Source: Desulfosarcina ovata subsp. ovata (GTDB lineage: Bacteria; Desulfobacterota; Desulfobacteria; Desulfobacterales; Desulfosarcinaceae). From it: a stretch of DNA of 64,000 bases. Of this stretch, positions 1 to 8,597 are shown piece by piece. Each line of letters opens with the position of its first letter. Positions within the stretch are counted from its first letter, which is position 1. The stretch spans positions 5,613,724 through 5,677,723 of the forward strand of contig NZ_AP021879.1 in assembly GCF_009689005.1 (NCBI RefSeq), given 5' to 3'. Both the position numbers and the translations under genes were made by a program. Below the pieces are notes generated by a model. It did no database searches, had not been told where the DNA came from, and saw only the letters and a list, made by a program, of their open reading frames with translations.

Positions 1-588
1 CGCAAGCGGGTGCCAGGCGTACAGCATCGCCAGCCAGGACGGTTGCTCCATAATGCGTAAAAGGCGCACGATCAGGGCGCAGGTCATCACATCGAAGATG
101 ACCAGTACGGTTTTGATCCCGATGAGTCCGCTTTTCAGCGCCGCACCAGCGGTGAAAACCCATTGGGCGGCGGGCGGATAGATCGTTGTTAGGTCGGCGT
201 GATTGACTCGGGCGAGCAGAGCGGCCGGCCCGGCCTCATGGGCCGGCACCGCGGCCGGGGGCAGTCCATAGGGATTGTGGCCGGATAGCAGCCGAAGTCC
301 ATCCCAGAGATAGCGGAACAGGTCGTCGGACAACTCCGGCGGCCTTAGCACGAAGAACGCCCGGATCAGGATCGCCACAACCATGACCTGACCGGGAGAG
401 ACGTGCCAGTGATAACGACTGGCGGTGTAAAGGCAGATACAGATGAGGATCATCACCCCTGCGGTAACGGCGATGAGTAGAGGGATGGCAAGCCGCAAAT
501 CAGCTTGCAGGGCGAGAATCAGATAGGAGAAGACGATGGCAGTGCAAAGACCCCATTGGCTCAGAACACAGGCCGGCGTGCAATGCAT
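1..588 (-). CDS. Glycosyltransferase family 87-like membrane protein, partial
   Basis: The reverse strand stays open from about 652 to the left edge and encodes a hydrophobic protein that runs off the window. Visible features are membrane helices near the N terminus and the stretch LSDDLFRYLWDGLRLLSGHN, followed by NPYGLPP and TIYPPAAQ. These resemble the first luminal loop of GT-C (GT87/mannosyltransferase-like) enzymes, which move sugars from lipid carriers in the membrane. The start is uncertain: an ATG at 588 gives a first helix but has no clear ribosome site, and it would overlap the divergent sulfurtransferase start by about 50 bases. An ATG at 639 is also possible. The family is recognised from motif memory, and the substrate is unknown. 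Confidence 0.7.
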   Translation of the reverse strand, partial: MHCTPACVLSQWGLCTAIVFSYLILALQADLRLAIPLLIAVTAGVMILICICLYTASRYHWHVSPGQVMVVAILIRAFFVLRPPELSDDLFRYLWDGLRLLSGHNPYGLPPAAVPAHEAGPAALLARVNHADLTTIYPPAAQWVFTAGAALKSGLIGIKTVLVIFDVMTCALIVRLLRIMEQPSWLAMLYAWHPLA

Positions 589-1426
589 GGCGAGGTTACT
601 GGGGTTGTTGACCTTTTTGGTGGGCGCCACCGTGGGCATGGACGGGTTTGCCTATGATTTGGGGGTGATCGATGTAAAAACGCTGGCAGCCGGCAAAACC
701 GCATGGATCGTCCTGGATGCGCGTCCACCCGCGGTCTACCGGAAGGGGCATCTGCCCGGTGCGCTCTCTTTCTCCTGGGAGGCCTATACCAGAATTGATG
801 CCCAAAAGATACCTTACCGGATCTGGCCGGCAGCGGAATTGGCCGCGGCCTTAGGTGGCATGGGAATCGACGAGAACGCTCCGATCGTGGTGTACGGTGA
901 TGCCGACACCACCTGGGGCGGGGAAGGATGGTGCTGCTGGGCACTGATCTGGCTGGGCCATCAGGGTCCGGTGCGCATGCTGGATGGCGGGGTGCAGGCG
1001 TGGCAACGGGCCGGGATGGCGATGACCGACACGGATGCCCCGCAATCCGGCGCCGGCGCCACGTATCATGCCTGGCCGCGCGGTGAGGTGACCATCAACT
1101 GCCAGGAAATCGCCGACCTGGCCGACAACCAGATCCTGGTCGACACCCGATCCACCCTGGAGTGGCTCACCGGCCACCTTCCGGGGGCCGTCCACCTCTC
1201 CTGGACATCGCTCTACGAAGGAAAAGACCGTCACCCCATCGACGCGAAGCGTTATGGGGAGCTGCTCGGCAAGCAGGGGATCGACGCCGACATGGAGCCG
1301 GTTTTCTACTGTACCGGCGGCGTTCGCTCGGCCTATGCCTGGGTGATTCACCAGCTTTACATGTCCTCACCGGCGAGAAATTTCGAAGGCGGCACCGAAG
1401 CCTGGGACCGCTATCCAAACCGGTAG
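536..1426 (+). CDS. Exported two-domain thiosulfate sulfurtransferase (rhodanese)
   Basis: This 296-residue protein has two rhodanese domains, roughly residues 45-165 and 185-290. The first is the usual inactive one. The second carries the active-site loop CTGGVRS with Cys259, in the sequence PVFYCTGGVRSAYAW. The family moves sulfane sulfur from thiosulfate or mercaptopyruvate to a thiophilic acceptor. A hydrophobic stretch at residues 19-33 suggests a signal peptide and a periplasmic location. The start at 536 has AGGAGA five bases upstream; a later in-frame ATG at 587 would give a shorter signal peptide. The next gene downstream is another rhodanese protein, with a palindromic repeat between them. 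Confidence 0.9.
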   Translation: MAVQRPHWLRTQAGVQCMARLLGLLTFLVGATVGMDGFAYDLGVIDVKTLAAGKTAWIVLDARPPAVYRKGHLPGALSFSWEAYTRIDAQKIPYRIWPAAELAAALGGMGIDENAPIVVYGDADTTWGGEGWCCWALIWLGHQGPVRMLDGGVQAWQRAGMAMTDTDAPQSGAGATYHAWPRGEVTINCQEIADLADNQILVDTRSTLEWLTGHLPGAVHLSWTSLYEGKDRHPIDAKRYGELLGKQGIDADMEPVFYCTGGVRSAYAWVIHQLYMSSPARNFEGGTEAWDRYPNR

Positions 1427-1435
1427 GGCAAAGGA

Positions 1436-1543
1436 TATCAGTGTTTAAGATAATGTTTTTGGCAAGGCCAGAGGGAGAAAGCTGTATCAACCATACCGCG
1501 ACGACCGATAACGCCGCCCAAAAACATTATCTTGAATGCTATA
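1436..1543. repeat. MITE-like palindromic element, copy 1
   Basis: This is a 108-bp element whose ends are inverted repeats sharing the perfect core AAGATAATGTTTTTGG (read outward from each end). A second copy lies at 41503-41608, with the same ends and a partly conserved interior (CTGTATCA, CCATACCGC, CGACCGATAACGC). Both copies sit about 36 bases before a start codon. It has no coding capacity. Confidence 0.85.
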
Positions 1544-1579
1544 TATCCCTTTTTCCACACCATATGATCCGGAGGCCTG

Positions 1580-4500
1580 ATGATGAGAAAACACCCGCGA
1601 ATTATGACCCTGATCATCCTGGCGAGCCTCTTTTTATGGCTTGCCGGGTGCGGCAGCTCGAGCAGCACCAAGGGGAAAGATGAGGATACCGCCCAGGTGG
1701 TCTCCCTCACCCAGCCGCTGACCGAAGCCACCTCCCTTTTTCCCAATGCGCAGCTGTTGGCCGCCATTGAAGACCTGCTTTTGACCAATTCGGACGGCGA
1801 CCCGATCGAAACGGTTACCGACGAGGCGGTGATCCTCGACACGCGGTCCACCGACGCCTATGCCGCCGGCCACATTCCCGGTGCGATCAACGTTCAATGG
1901 GACGATTTCGCCCTGTGGAACGAGCCGCCCCAAAAGGGGACCCTCAAGGCGGTGGCCGACCTGGAGACCCAACTCGGCGCACTGGGGCTGACCCGCGATG
2001 CCTGGATCGTCATTTACGACGACACCGTGAACTCCTGGGGATCGGCCGGCCGCATTTTCTGGATGCTCGAGTATTTGGGCTGCAGCCATGTCCAGATTCT
2101 AAACGGTGGCTGGGATCGCTGGGCCGAGCAGGATCTTCCCAGTGAGACAACGGCCGCCAGCTTGCCGGCGGCCGTGTTTGAAGCCGCGACCGACACCACC
2201 GTTGATGTGGACAAAGCGTATATCAACAGCCGGCTCGGGGACGATGATTTCATTGTCGTGGATACCCGAACGGACGAGGAGTTCAATGGATGGATCCTCT
2301 ATGATGAGGCCCGCGGCGGCCATATCCCCGACGCGGTGCAGCTGCCCTATGCCGACTACTACAACACGGACAACTCCATTCTCGGCTATGCTGCCCTGAA
2401 AGCCCTTTTCGATGCCAACGGGATCACGGCCGACAAGGAGATCGTGGCCTATTGCACCGCCGGGGTGCGCAGCGGTTTTTTCTATTTTCTCGGGCGTCTG
2501 ATGGGCTTCGAGCAGGTGGCCAACTACGATGCCTCCATCTGGGACTGGGCGGCGGCGGATTCGGCCAGCTATTCTATGGAAAAGCTGCCCCGCTACGCCG
2601 AACTGGTCTATCCGGCGTGGGTCAATGCCCTGATCGACTACCATGCCGATGGCAGCACGACGGACGCGCCACCCGAATACTCCTATGGCCGGGAACATCC
2701 CTATCTGATTTTTGAGACCCAGTGGGGCAGTTTCGAAGACATGGCCAATGGGTGGGCGGATTGTTCTTATCTGGACGGCCACATCCCCGGCGCGCTGCAT
2801 TCCAATTCCGATACCTATGAAAACGGATATCCCCGCTGGTTCATGCTGCCGGACGACGAACTGGCCGCTGCGGTGGGGAGCATGGGCATCACCACCGATA
2901 CCACGGTAATCGTATACAGCAACAGCCCGATTTTCGCCACCCGGCTCTGGTGGATTCTCACCTATGCCGGCGTGACGGACGTCCGGCTGTTAAATGGTGG
3001 CCTTGCCGCCTGGCAGGCGGCCGGATACGGGGTGGAAACGACGGTCAACGAACCGGTTCCGGTGACCTTTGCAGCCGCGGTCCGGCCGTCTGTGGTGGCC
3101 ACCACCGATTATGTGGCTGCCCGCGTGGATGCCGGGGACAGCCTCCTTGCCGATGTCCGGACCTACGAGGAGTATACCGGAGAGGTCAGCGGTTACAGCT
3201 ATGTGGTCAACAAAGGACGCATCCCCGGCGCCGTTTACGCCTTCAACGCCGACAATCCGGACCTGGACTACCTGGATGCCGACGGATCGTTCAAAGCGTT
3301 TCCGTCCATCCGGAATCTGTGGCAGCAGGTGGGTATTGAGCTAAACACCGACAGCGACGATTTCGACCAGGAGGTGATTTTCTACTGCGGCAGCGGATAC
3401 CGTTCCAGCCTGAGTTTTTTATACGCCTATCTCATGGGGTACGAGAACGTGCGCAACTACTCAGACGGCTGGGAGGGCTGGAGCACCACCTACATTGAGG
3501 ATGCGAGCTATACCGCCGATGCGGATGTCCCCGGGAGTACCGACGGTTGGATCCAGGATCCATCCGGCAGACTGGTGGGTGACGGCGTCCATCCAGAATG
3601 GGATTTCGACAATTACCCCCATGTTGATCGGGTGGTGGATGCCAGGTGGGTCAAGGAAGTGCTCCTGGAAAACGATAACTCCGGTTCGCCCTACGTGATT
3701 GCCGACGTCTCATGGGGCGAAGCTGGCGACGCCTTCAACGCGGGCCATATTCCCGGCGCCATCCACATCAACACCGATGAAATCGAGTACGATTGTTTCA
3801 ATCCGCGCAACAGCTGGCCCGTGGATGCCGGTGAGCCAGCCTGCTGGGACCGCAGCACCACCGAAGAAGCGGATACGGCCAAGGGGCTGGGACCGGACGA
3901 TGCCTTGCCGCGCAACTGGTGGAACATCTACCCCGACGAATACCTGCTGCCGGCCATCGCTTACATGGGCATCGACACCGACACCACCGTGGTGCTTTAT
4001 GGCGAGAGCACTGACGCCGTCGCCCGGGTTATGTGGACCCTGTTTTACGCTGGCGTCGAGGACGTGCGCATCATGGAGGGCGGCTTTGATGCATGGACCA
4101 CTGCCGGATATGCCGGATCCACTGAAACTGCCGAACGGGCATCGGTTGCCGATTTTGGTGCCACCACCGCCCTGCATCCCGAGTACAAGGTCGATATTCC
4201 CTACGTTCGCGACGTGGTTGACGGATTGGTGGAAGATGCCCTGCTGGTCGATATCCGGACTTACGACGAGTACATCGGCGCCTCCGAACCTTACAGCTAC
4301 ATCCCCACCAACGGTCGTATTCCCGGTGCGCTCTGGGGAACCGACGATCTTATCAATGAAGACAAGACCCTCATGGCCCCTGCCGACATTGAGGCCCTTT
4401 GGGCCGAGCAGGGCATCACGGGGGACAAGCACCTGAGCTTTTACTGCGGTACGGCCTGGCGCTCGAGCCTGGCCTGGTTATACGGCTACATGATGGGTTG

Positions 4501-4621
4501 GGAAAACATCAGCAATTTCGACAGCTCCTGGTTCGAATGGAGTATGGGCGAAGGCTCGGCATACGCCGGCGCCGATCCGGTACTCAACCCCATCGTGGAT
4601 GACACGCCGGGTGAGCCTTAA
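1580..4621 (+). CDS. Lipoprotein with six rhodanese domains (three sulfurtransferase pairs)
   Basis: The protein has 1013 residues. It begins with a lipoprotein signal and the lipobox LAGC (Cys24), followed by a serine-rich linker, so it is probably membrane-anchored and faces outward. Six rhodanese domains follow as three inactive/active pairs. The even-numbered domains carry the loop cysteines: CTAGVRS (Cys292), CGSGYRS (Cys603) and CGTAWRS (Cys956). The odd-numbered domains have no cysteine at that position. Most sulfurtransferases have a single pair, so three covalently linked pairs are unusual. GGAGG lies four bases before the ATG at 1580; ATG 1583 is an alternative start. The substrate is not known, but sulfane-sulfur handling at the cell surface of a sulfur-metabolising cell is likely. 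Confidence 0.92.
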   Translation: MMRKHPRIMTLIILASLFLWLAGCGSSSSTKGKDEDTAQVVSLTQPLTEATSLFPNAQLLAAIEDLLLTNSDGDPIETVTDEAVILDTRSTDAYAAGHIPGAINVQWDDFALWNEPPQKGTLKAVADLETQLGALGLTRDAWIVIYDDTVNSWGSAGRIFWMLEYLGCSHVQILNGGWDRWAEQDLPSETTAASLPAAVFEAATDTTVDVDKAYINSRLGDDDFIVVDTRTDEEFNGWILYDEARGGHIPDAVQLPYADYYNTDNSILGYAALKALFDANGITADKEIVAYCTAGVRSGFFYFLGRLMGFEQVANYDASIWDWAAADSASYSMEKLPRYAELVYPAWVNALIDYHADGSTTDAPPEYSYGREHPYLIFETQWGSFEDMANGWADCSYLDGHIPGALHSNSDTYENGYPRWFMLPDDELAAAVGSMGITTDTTVIVYSNSPIFATRLWWILTYAGVTDVRLLNGGLAAWQAAGYGVETTVNEPVPVTFAAAVRPSVVATTDYVAARVDAGDSLLADVRTYEEYTGEVSGYSYVVNKGRIPGAVYAFNADNPDLDYLDADGSFKAFPSIRNLWQQVGIELNTDSDDFDQEVIFYCGSGYRSSLSFLYAYLMGYENVRNYSDGWEGWSTTYIEDASYTADADVPGSTDGWIQDPSGRLVGDGVHPEWDFDNYPHVDRVVDARWVKEVLLENDNSGSPYVIADVSWGEAGDAFNAGHIPGAIHINTDEIEYDCFNPRNSWPVDAGEPACWDRSTTEEADTAKGLGPDDALPRNWWNIYPDEYLLPAIAYMGIDTDTTVVLYGESTDAVARVMWTLFYAGVEDVRIMEGGFDAWTTAGYAGSTETAERASVADFGATTALHPEYKVDIPYVRDVVDGLVEDALLVDIRTYDEYIGASEPYSYIPTNGRIPGALWGTDDLINEDKTLMAPADIEALWAEQGITGDKHLSFYCGTAWRSSLAWLYGYMMGWENISNFDSSWFEWSMGEGSAYAGADPVLNPIVDDTPGEP

Positions 4622-4659
4622 CGGTTGATTGGGGTATTCGGATCAAAAAGAAGGTATTC

Positions 4660-4709
4660 GGCCGCGTGGTGTGCATTTTGTTGGCAGGATGCGCACCACG
4701 CGGCTGGCC
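4660..4709. terminator. Long hairpin after the rhodanese lipoprotein gene
   Basis: GCCGCGTGGTGTGCAT (4661-4676) pairs with ATGCGCACCACGCGGC (4689-4704) around a 12-base loop. It lies about 40 bases after the stop at 4621 and could end transcription, although no T-run follows. The rest of 4622-4856 shows no convincing gene. Confidence 0.5.
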
Positions 4710-4856
4710 CCAAATAGAAAATCACAAGTAGCTTTGGGAGATGGACGCGGTCACTCCACCATCGTTGCTCCGGTTACATTAGTCGCCCTCCCCACCTGGA
4801 TGGAAACTACCGATGGTTGCCGGCCTTGCCATAAGAAGACATAATGGAAACTCTCA

Positions 4857-5468
4857 TTATCTGACCGAATCAATCAGTAAGTATCCTTCGCATGCGGCTA
4901 TGGTTTTGCCTCTTCTAACGGCATAGCCGATGCCTGACACCGTCATATCAAGCGCCCGGGCAAGCTCGGTCTCCGGCAGGCCTATCTTGCTTGCATACCA
5001 GTAGCAAAATAGACCTCGAGCATCCGCGCGTTTTTTGGGGCGGCCATTTTGGCAACACGGCTGATATCGTAGCCATGCCGTTTGAGTTCATAGCGCCGTT
5101 CAAACTGTTCGGTGGCTTGGGACAAAACCGACAATACAAAATCTGAATCACCAAGAATACGTTCATCGCCTTTTATACGGTCCATTTCTTTCAGCCGCAT
5201 CTTTTTGACTTCCGACCATCCGCCCAGGCTGCAAACCAATCCTCCCCCGACCAATTCGGGACGACGTCTCATGGCAACTCCGGATTGTACATAGTCAATG
5301 TTAGTCTTGCGCGCCTTCCCCACTTTCTTTCCAAAGTAGCCGAGAACATAAGCCGATCGACAAGATTTTGCTTATCGGTCGTATCCCGGAAAATGTTTTT
5401 TCTTTCGATCCCCGGATGATCACGTGATGCAAAATCCCGGGAACATCTAATCGGGATAGCCGTGGCAT
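4857..5468 (-). pseudogene. REP-associated (RAYT-like, Y1) transposase relic 1
   Basis: Read on the minus strand, ATG 5468 begins MPRLSRLDVPGILHHVIIRG, the usual N terminus of REP-associated tyrosine transposases. The frame then shifts within RGIERKNIF. The central catalytic part is missing. The C-terminal part resumes near 5290 with GGWSEVKKMRL and FERRYELKRHGYDISRVA. After another shift near 5010 it ends with FCYW, LPETELARALDMTVSGIGYA and the stop at 4857, which is the typical helix-turn-helix tail. At least two frameshifts and an internal deletion make it non-functional. Confidence 0.85.
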
Positions 5469-5666
5469 GGGACCTTTGATTGCAAATGTTGAGAGGTAAA
5501 TCAATTTGATTAGATAATGAGATAATGTCCCTATCCCCCCTGCTTTTGACTTGATCACTCACCGATTAAGCATCTATCTTGGTTCGACCCCTTTCTATTT
5601 TCCCTTTTTCACCAAATAAATTCTGAATAAAAAATAAAATGAAAGAAATGATGGTAAATAATGAAT
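5414..5666. repeat. Direct repeat R1, left part (interrupted by an IS)
   Basis: This stretch closely matches 18514-18780 in the same orientation, and the match resumes at 7271-7304 after the IS. It contains the start of a RAYT relic, a common spacer, and the 3' end of an immunity-like gene. R1 lacks five bases (AAATG) that R2 has near 18745. Confidence 0.85.
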
Positions 5667-7270
5667 CTAAAGTTTCCTAAATTCAATCAAGCCGCCATGC
5701 GCAGCAGTACGTCCACGAGAGAATTAAAGACGGATTTGCGTGGCACCGGGAAGAGCCTACCAAAATCCTTGTCCATCGCGGCCTTTGTAACGGATCGGCG
5801 GACATCCGAAAAGGCAAAATGACGGCGGCCGCCGACGGCATGCCGGCGAGATGGCGTTTTCTCGACCCGGCTGGCGTAAATCCAGGCGACGGTGGTCGCC
5901 AGCATGCAAAAGTGCAGATGGTTGCTGACGGCCTGCGGATGACGGCTTTGCGTGTCAGCGCTGCCGATGTCGTTTTTCAATTCCTTGAATAAGGCTTCGA
6001 TCTTCCAGCGGGCCCCATAGTATTCGATAATCTGCTCAGCCGAAAGGGACAGGTCGGTGGAATAAAGTGCCACCCACTGTGTCTTACGATAGACCCAGAC
6101 CACCTTGACCGCACATCGGATGGTCTTGAGCATCACCACGCGTTCATAGGCTACGATGTTCCGGTTGCGGCCATACAGGTTGACGATGTATTCTTTTGCC
6201 AGCGATTTGAATCGAACGGCCAACGCTGCCGCATTCCCCAGCTTGCGGCCATATTTACGCGGGCGGCCTTGTCGTCCGGTCGGAGGTGGCGGCAGTTCAA
6301 ATATTGTGCTGTTGGATCGAAGCCTGGAAATCATATCCACCCATATGCCCAACTGTTTTTTCAATGGCTTCCACAGGCCGCCATTGCCGAACCATGAGTC
6401 GGTGATGATGACAATCCGTTTTCTGGGAAACACCGCGGCAATCTCACCGATCATGTCGACCGCCATGGCAAGCTTGCTCTTGAATGTCACTTCCGGTCCA
6501 TTGCTGTCACGGTTCATTCGTTCGATGGTTTTCTTCAGGAGGTAGAAACGATAACTCAGCGGCAGACAGGCCCAACGTCCCTTGATCATCTTCAACAACC
6601 CCACAGCAACGATGTTCTGGGCCCACGGATACCTGGACTGGTTTTGCTTGGCAGCATGATCGAAAACCTTGTCGCAGGCGAAAATCTTCTTGCCTGTCTT
6701 GGCGTTGATACTGTCATCCAGAGCCAGCATTAACCGCCCACCGGTCGTTGGCAGCGGAATCAATTTCCACAGCGTGGGCCATAACCGTTGCCATGGAATC
6801 CGTGGGGATGCCATGAAGGTATAGAACTTTTTACGACTGATCCCGGAAAAGCCGAACACCGTCTTCAAGCACCGTAGAATGTTTGAGGTCCTCGATGAGG
6901 CGAAAGGAACAATGATCGCCACGATCGTGTATACGAACCATATTCCCCGTTCCTGACCTTTACTGGACTGAGCAAATTCGTTTTTGAGTTTTTCAAGGAT
7001 GTCGTGTAGGATAAGCATGCGAGGCCTCCGGTTGGGTTGTTTGTTTGTGGAAGAAGAAACATACCACAACCGAGCCTCGCAATCAACATTAACATACTGT
7101 ATTAACTAAATATTTGATCATATTGCCAAAAATCGGTCCCGATATCTGTAATGATTTCAATAGGTTACAGGCGACCGCCATTTTGCTAACCATCTGTTAT
7201 TACAGGAAATATTAATATTCTTCAGTAGTACTCACCCCGCCGGGCTGCTTTCAAAAAGGGGAAACTTTAG
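5667..7270. mobile_element. Complete IS4-like insertion sequence with 8-bp target duplication
   Basis: The element is 1604 bp with 11-bp terminal inverted repeats (CTAAAGTTTCC at 5667 and GGAAACTTTAG ending at 7270). It is flanked by the direct repeat TAATGAAT (5659-5666 and 7271-7278). The matching segment at 18770-18780 shows the same site uninterrupted, which fixes both ends. It carries one transposase gene on the minus strand. Confidence 0.92.
5687..7018 (-). CDS. IS4-family DDE transposase
   Basis: This 443-residue transposase belongs to the IS at 5667-7270. DDE-type acidic positions are visible in MLALDDSINAKTG and VIITDSWFGNG, and YGARWKIEALFKELKND fits the Y-x2-R-x3-E-x6-K signature of the IS4 family. 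The start at 7018 is chosen because GGAGG stands six bases before it; the open frame continues upstream to 7069 without a better site. The gene looks intact, so the element may still be active. Confidence 0.9.
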   Translation of the reverse strand: MLILHDILEKLKNEFAQSSKGQERGIWFVYTIVAIIVPFASSRTSNILRCLKTVFGFSGISRKKFYTFMASPRIPWQRLWPTLWKLIPLPTTGGRLMLALDDSINAKTGKKIFACDKVFDHAAKQNQSRYPWAQNIVAVGLLKMIKGRWACLPLSYRFYLLKKTIERMNRDSNGPEVTFKSKLAMAVDMIGEIAAVFPRKRIVIITDSWFGNGGLWKPLKKQLGIWVDMISRLRSNSTIFELPPPPTGRQGRPRKYGRKLGNAAALAVRFKSLAKEYIVNLYGRNRNIVAYERVVMLKTIRCAVKVVWVYRKTQWVALYSTDLSLSAEQIIEYYGARWKIEALFKELKNDIGSADTQSRHPQAVSNHLHFCMLATTVAWIYASRVEKTPSRRHAVGGRRHFAFSDVRRSVTKAAMDKDFGRLFPVPRKSVFNSLVDVLLRMAA

Positions 7271-7317
7271 TAATGAATGATAACGAACTAATCCTTTGAA
7301 AAGTTCCGAAAAGATCC

Positions 7318-7940
7318 AAACAGGCCTTTCTCGAACTGATCGCCGACTGGAAAGGCATCTTGATCAGCGATGGTTATCGCCTTTATTGCAAATGGGTCTA
7401 TGGCCGGCAAACCTGCCTGGCCCATTTGATCCGGAAGGCCAAGGCGTTAATCGAGAGTAGAAAACTCAACGAAAGGCGAGGCGGCAAGTTAATTTTGGCA
7501 CATTTGAATACCCTGATCGAATTTTCAAAAAACAAACCGCCACCTTTAAAATGGGAGCGTTTTTATAACTCCTTGTTGCTCATCCTCAGCCTTTTCGAAG
7601 ACGACACCGACGATGCCGGTCGCCTGGCCAGGCGAATAATACGAGAAATTGACGCATTGTGGACCTTTCTCGAGCATGATGGCCTCGAACCCACTAACAA
7701 CCGTGCCGAACGCTCGCTACGCTTTGGCGTGCTGTGGCGCAAATGTAGCCTTGGAACGCAAAGCGACAAAGGCAACCGCTGGGTCGAACGAATCTTGTCT
7801 GTAAGAGAAACCTGCCGACTGAGAGATAAAGCCACAGTCCCGTTTCTGGTCGAATGCCTGGGATGTTACTTTGCAGGCATCTCTGTTGATGTGAGCTGGA
7901 TCTAAGGCACGCTTCAGTCAATCGCCCCGTGAACGCTTAC
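7318..7940 (+). pseudogene. IS66-family transposase (TnpC) C-terminal remnant and IS right end
   Basis: The frame from about 7318 to the stop at 7905 encodes AFLELIADWKG, ISDGYRLYCKWV, RQTCLAHLIRKAKAL and LEPTNNRAERSLRF, typical of the C-terminal half of IS66 TnpC. The N-terminal half, tnpA and tnpB are absent. The element's end is probably at 7940: CCGTGAACGCTTAC resembles an IS66 terminal repeat (GTAAGCGTTCACGG when inverted). It abuts the immunity-gene relic at 7304. Confidence 0.85.
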
Positions 7941-8504
7941 TTCATATCTTCCACCGAACCAATCAGACCTGGAAGAAAGTTCAAGCGTAATCACAAAATG
8001 AACAAACGCGAATATTACATGAATTACAAACCTTGTCGTTAACTTTATGACATTGTCTCTATAATATGTATTTAAAGCTGATATGGTTGAACACTTGTCA
8101 AGAGAAAAACCTATCCATACCCAAAAAACTTGGGCCAATAATTTTCATCGAGCGTTTGGATAGAGGCGGGGTCTGCAATAACGACGGTAGAGCACTCTGA
8201 TATTCGCGGATTGGATACCGCCTGACTAGGCTTCGTCGTGGAGCTGCCTCGGTCTAAAGACGGGAGTTTCGGCCTGAAGGCCTATTCCGATAGCTTTTTC
8301 GAGGGTTCTCCAAACCGCGACCGCGCCCCTATCCAAAAGCTCGATGGCTATATTTGTTCTTTGATAAAGCCGATCCTTTCTTGAGCATTTTTAAAATCAA
8401 TAAGTTCTTTTTCTATTTGCATCATCGATTATAGAGAAGTACTTATCCAGCTTCTTGAGCCGGAGCAACAGTCGCGCTTCTCTCGCCGTCGCTAATTCCC
8501 ACCC
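7941..8504. other. Non-coding stretch between IS66 remnant and IS110
   Basis: No reading frame here resembles a protein I know on either strand. Base composition changes along it, being AT-rich up to about 8120 and mixed afterwards, as expected for joined fragments. Confidence 0.5.
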
Positions 8505-8589
8505 AGCGTGGAAAGTCAGGGCTGTCAAGGCTGCGACCTTAGGGAGCACCCTTTAGGGCTTGGCCTTGATAGGCCTGGGTTTCCACGCT
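8505..8589. repeat. 85-bp imperfect palindrome beside the IS110 transposase
   Basis: AGCGTGGAAA (8505-8514) pairs with TTTCCACGCT (8580-8589). Inner stretches CAGG, TCAAGGC and AGGG/CCCT also pair, giving a long interrupted hairpin. It starts nine bases beyond the 3' end of the IS110 transposase gene. It may be the structured end of that element, a terminator, or a separate palindromic repeat. Confidence 0.7.
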
Positions 8590-8597
8590 ATAACAAA

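Larger units (their letters stand above)
5595..7304 (-). pseudogene. Relic of the Rhs immunity-like gene 3' end, split by an IS
   Basis: Reading minus strand 7304-7279, then 5666-5595 and skipping the IS, gives a near copy of the last 33 codons of the membrane protein gene at 18699-19082. The shared stretch includes LFKGLV, YHSLFTIISFI and the C-terminal KKGK-like end. A five-base loss shifts the frame after IISFI. The rest of the gene is gone, replaced by an IS66 remnant from about 7305. This shows that a second copy of the immunity-gene end once lay here. Confidence 0.75.

Noticed and set aside
4629..4844. Small gene after the six-domain rhodanese
   Set aside because: It contains the hairpin at 4660-4709 and has no protein-like features.
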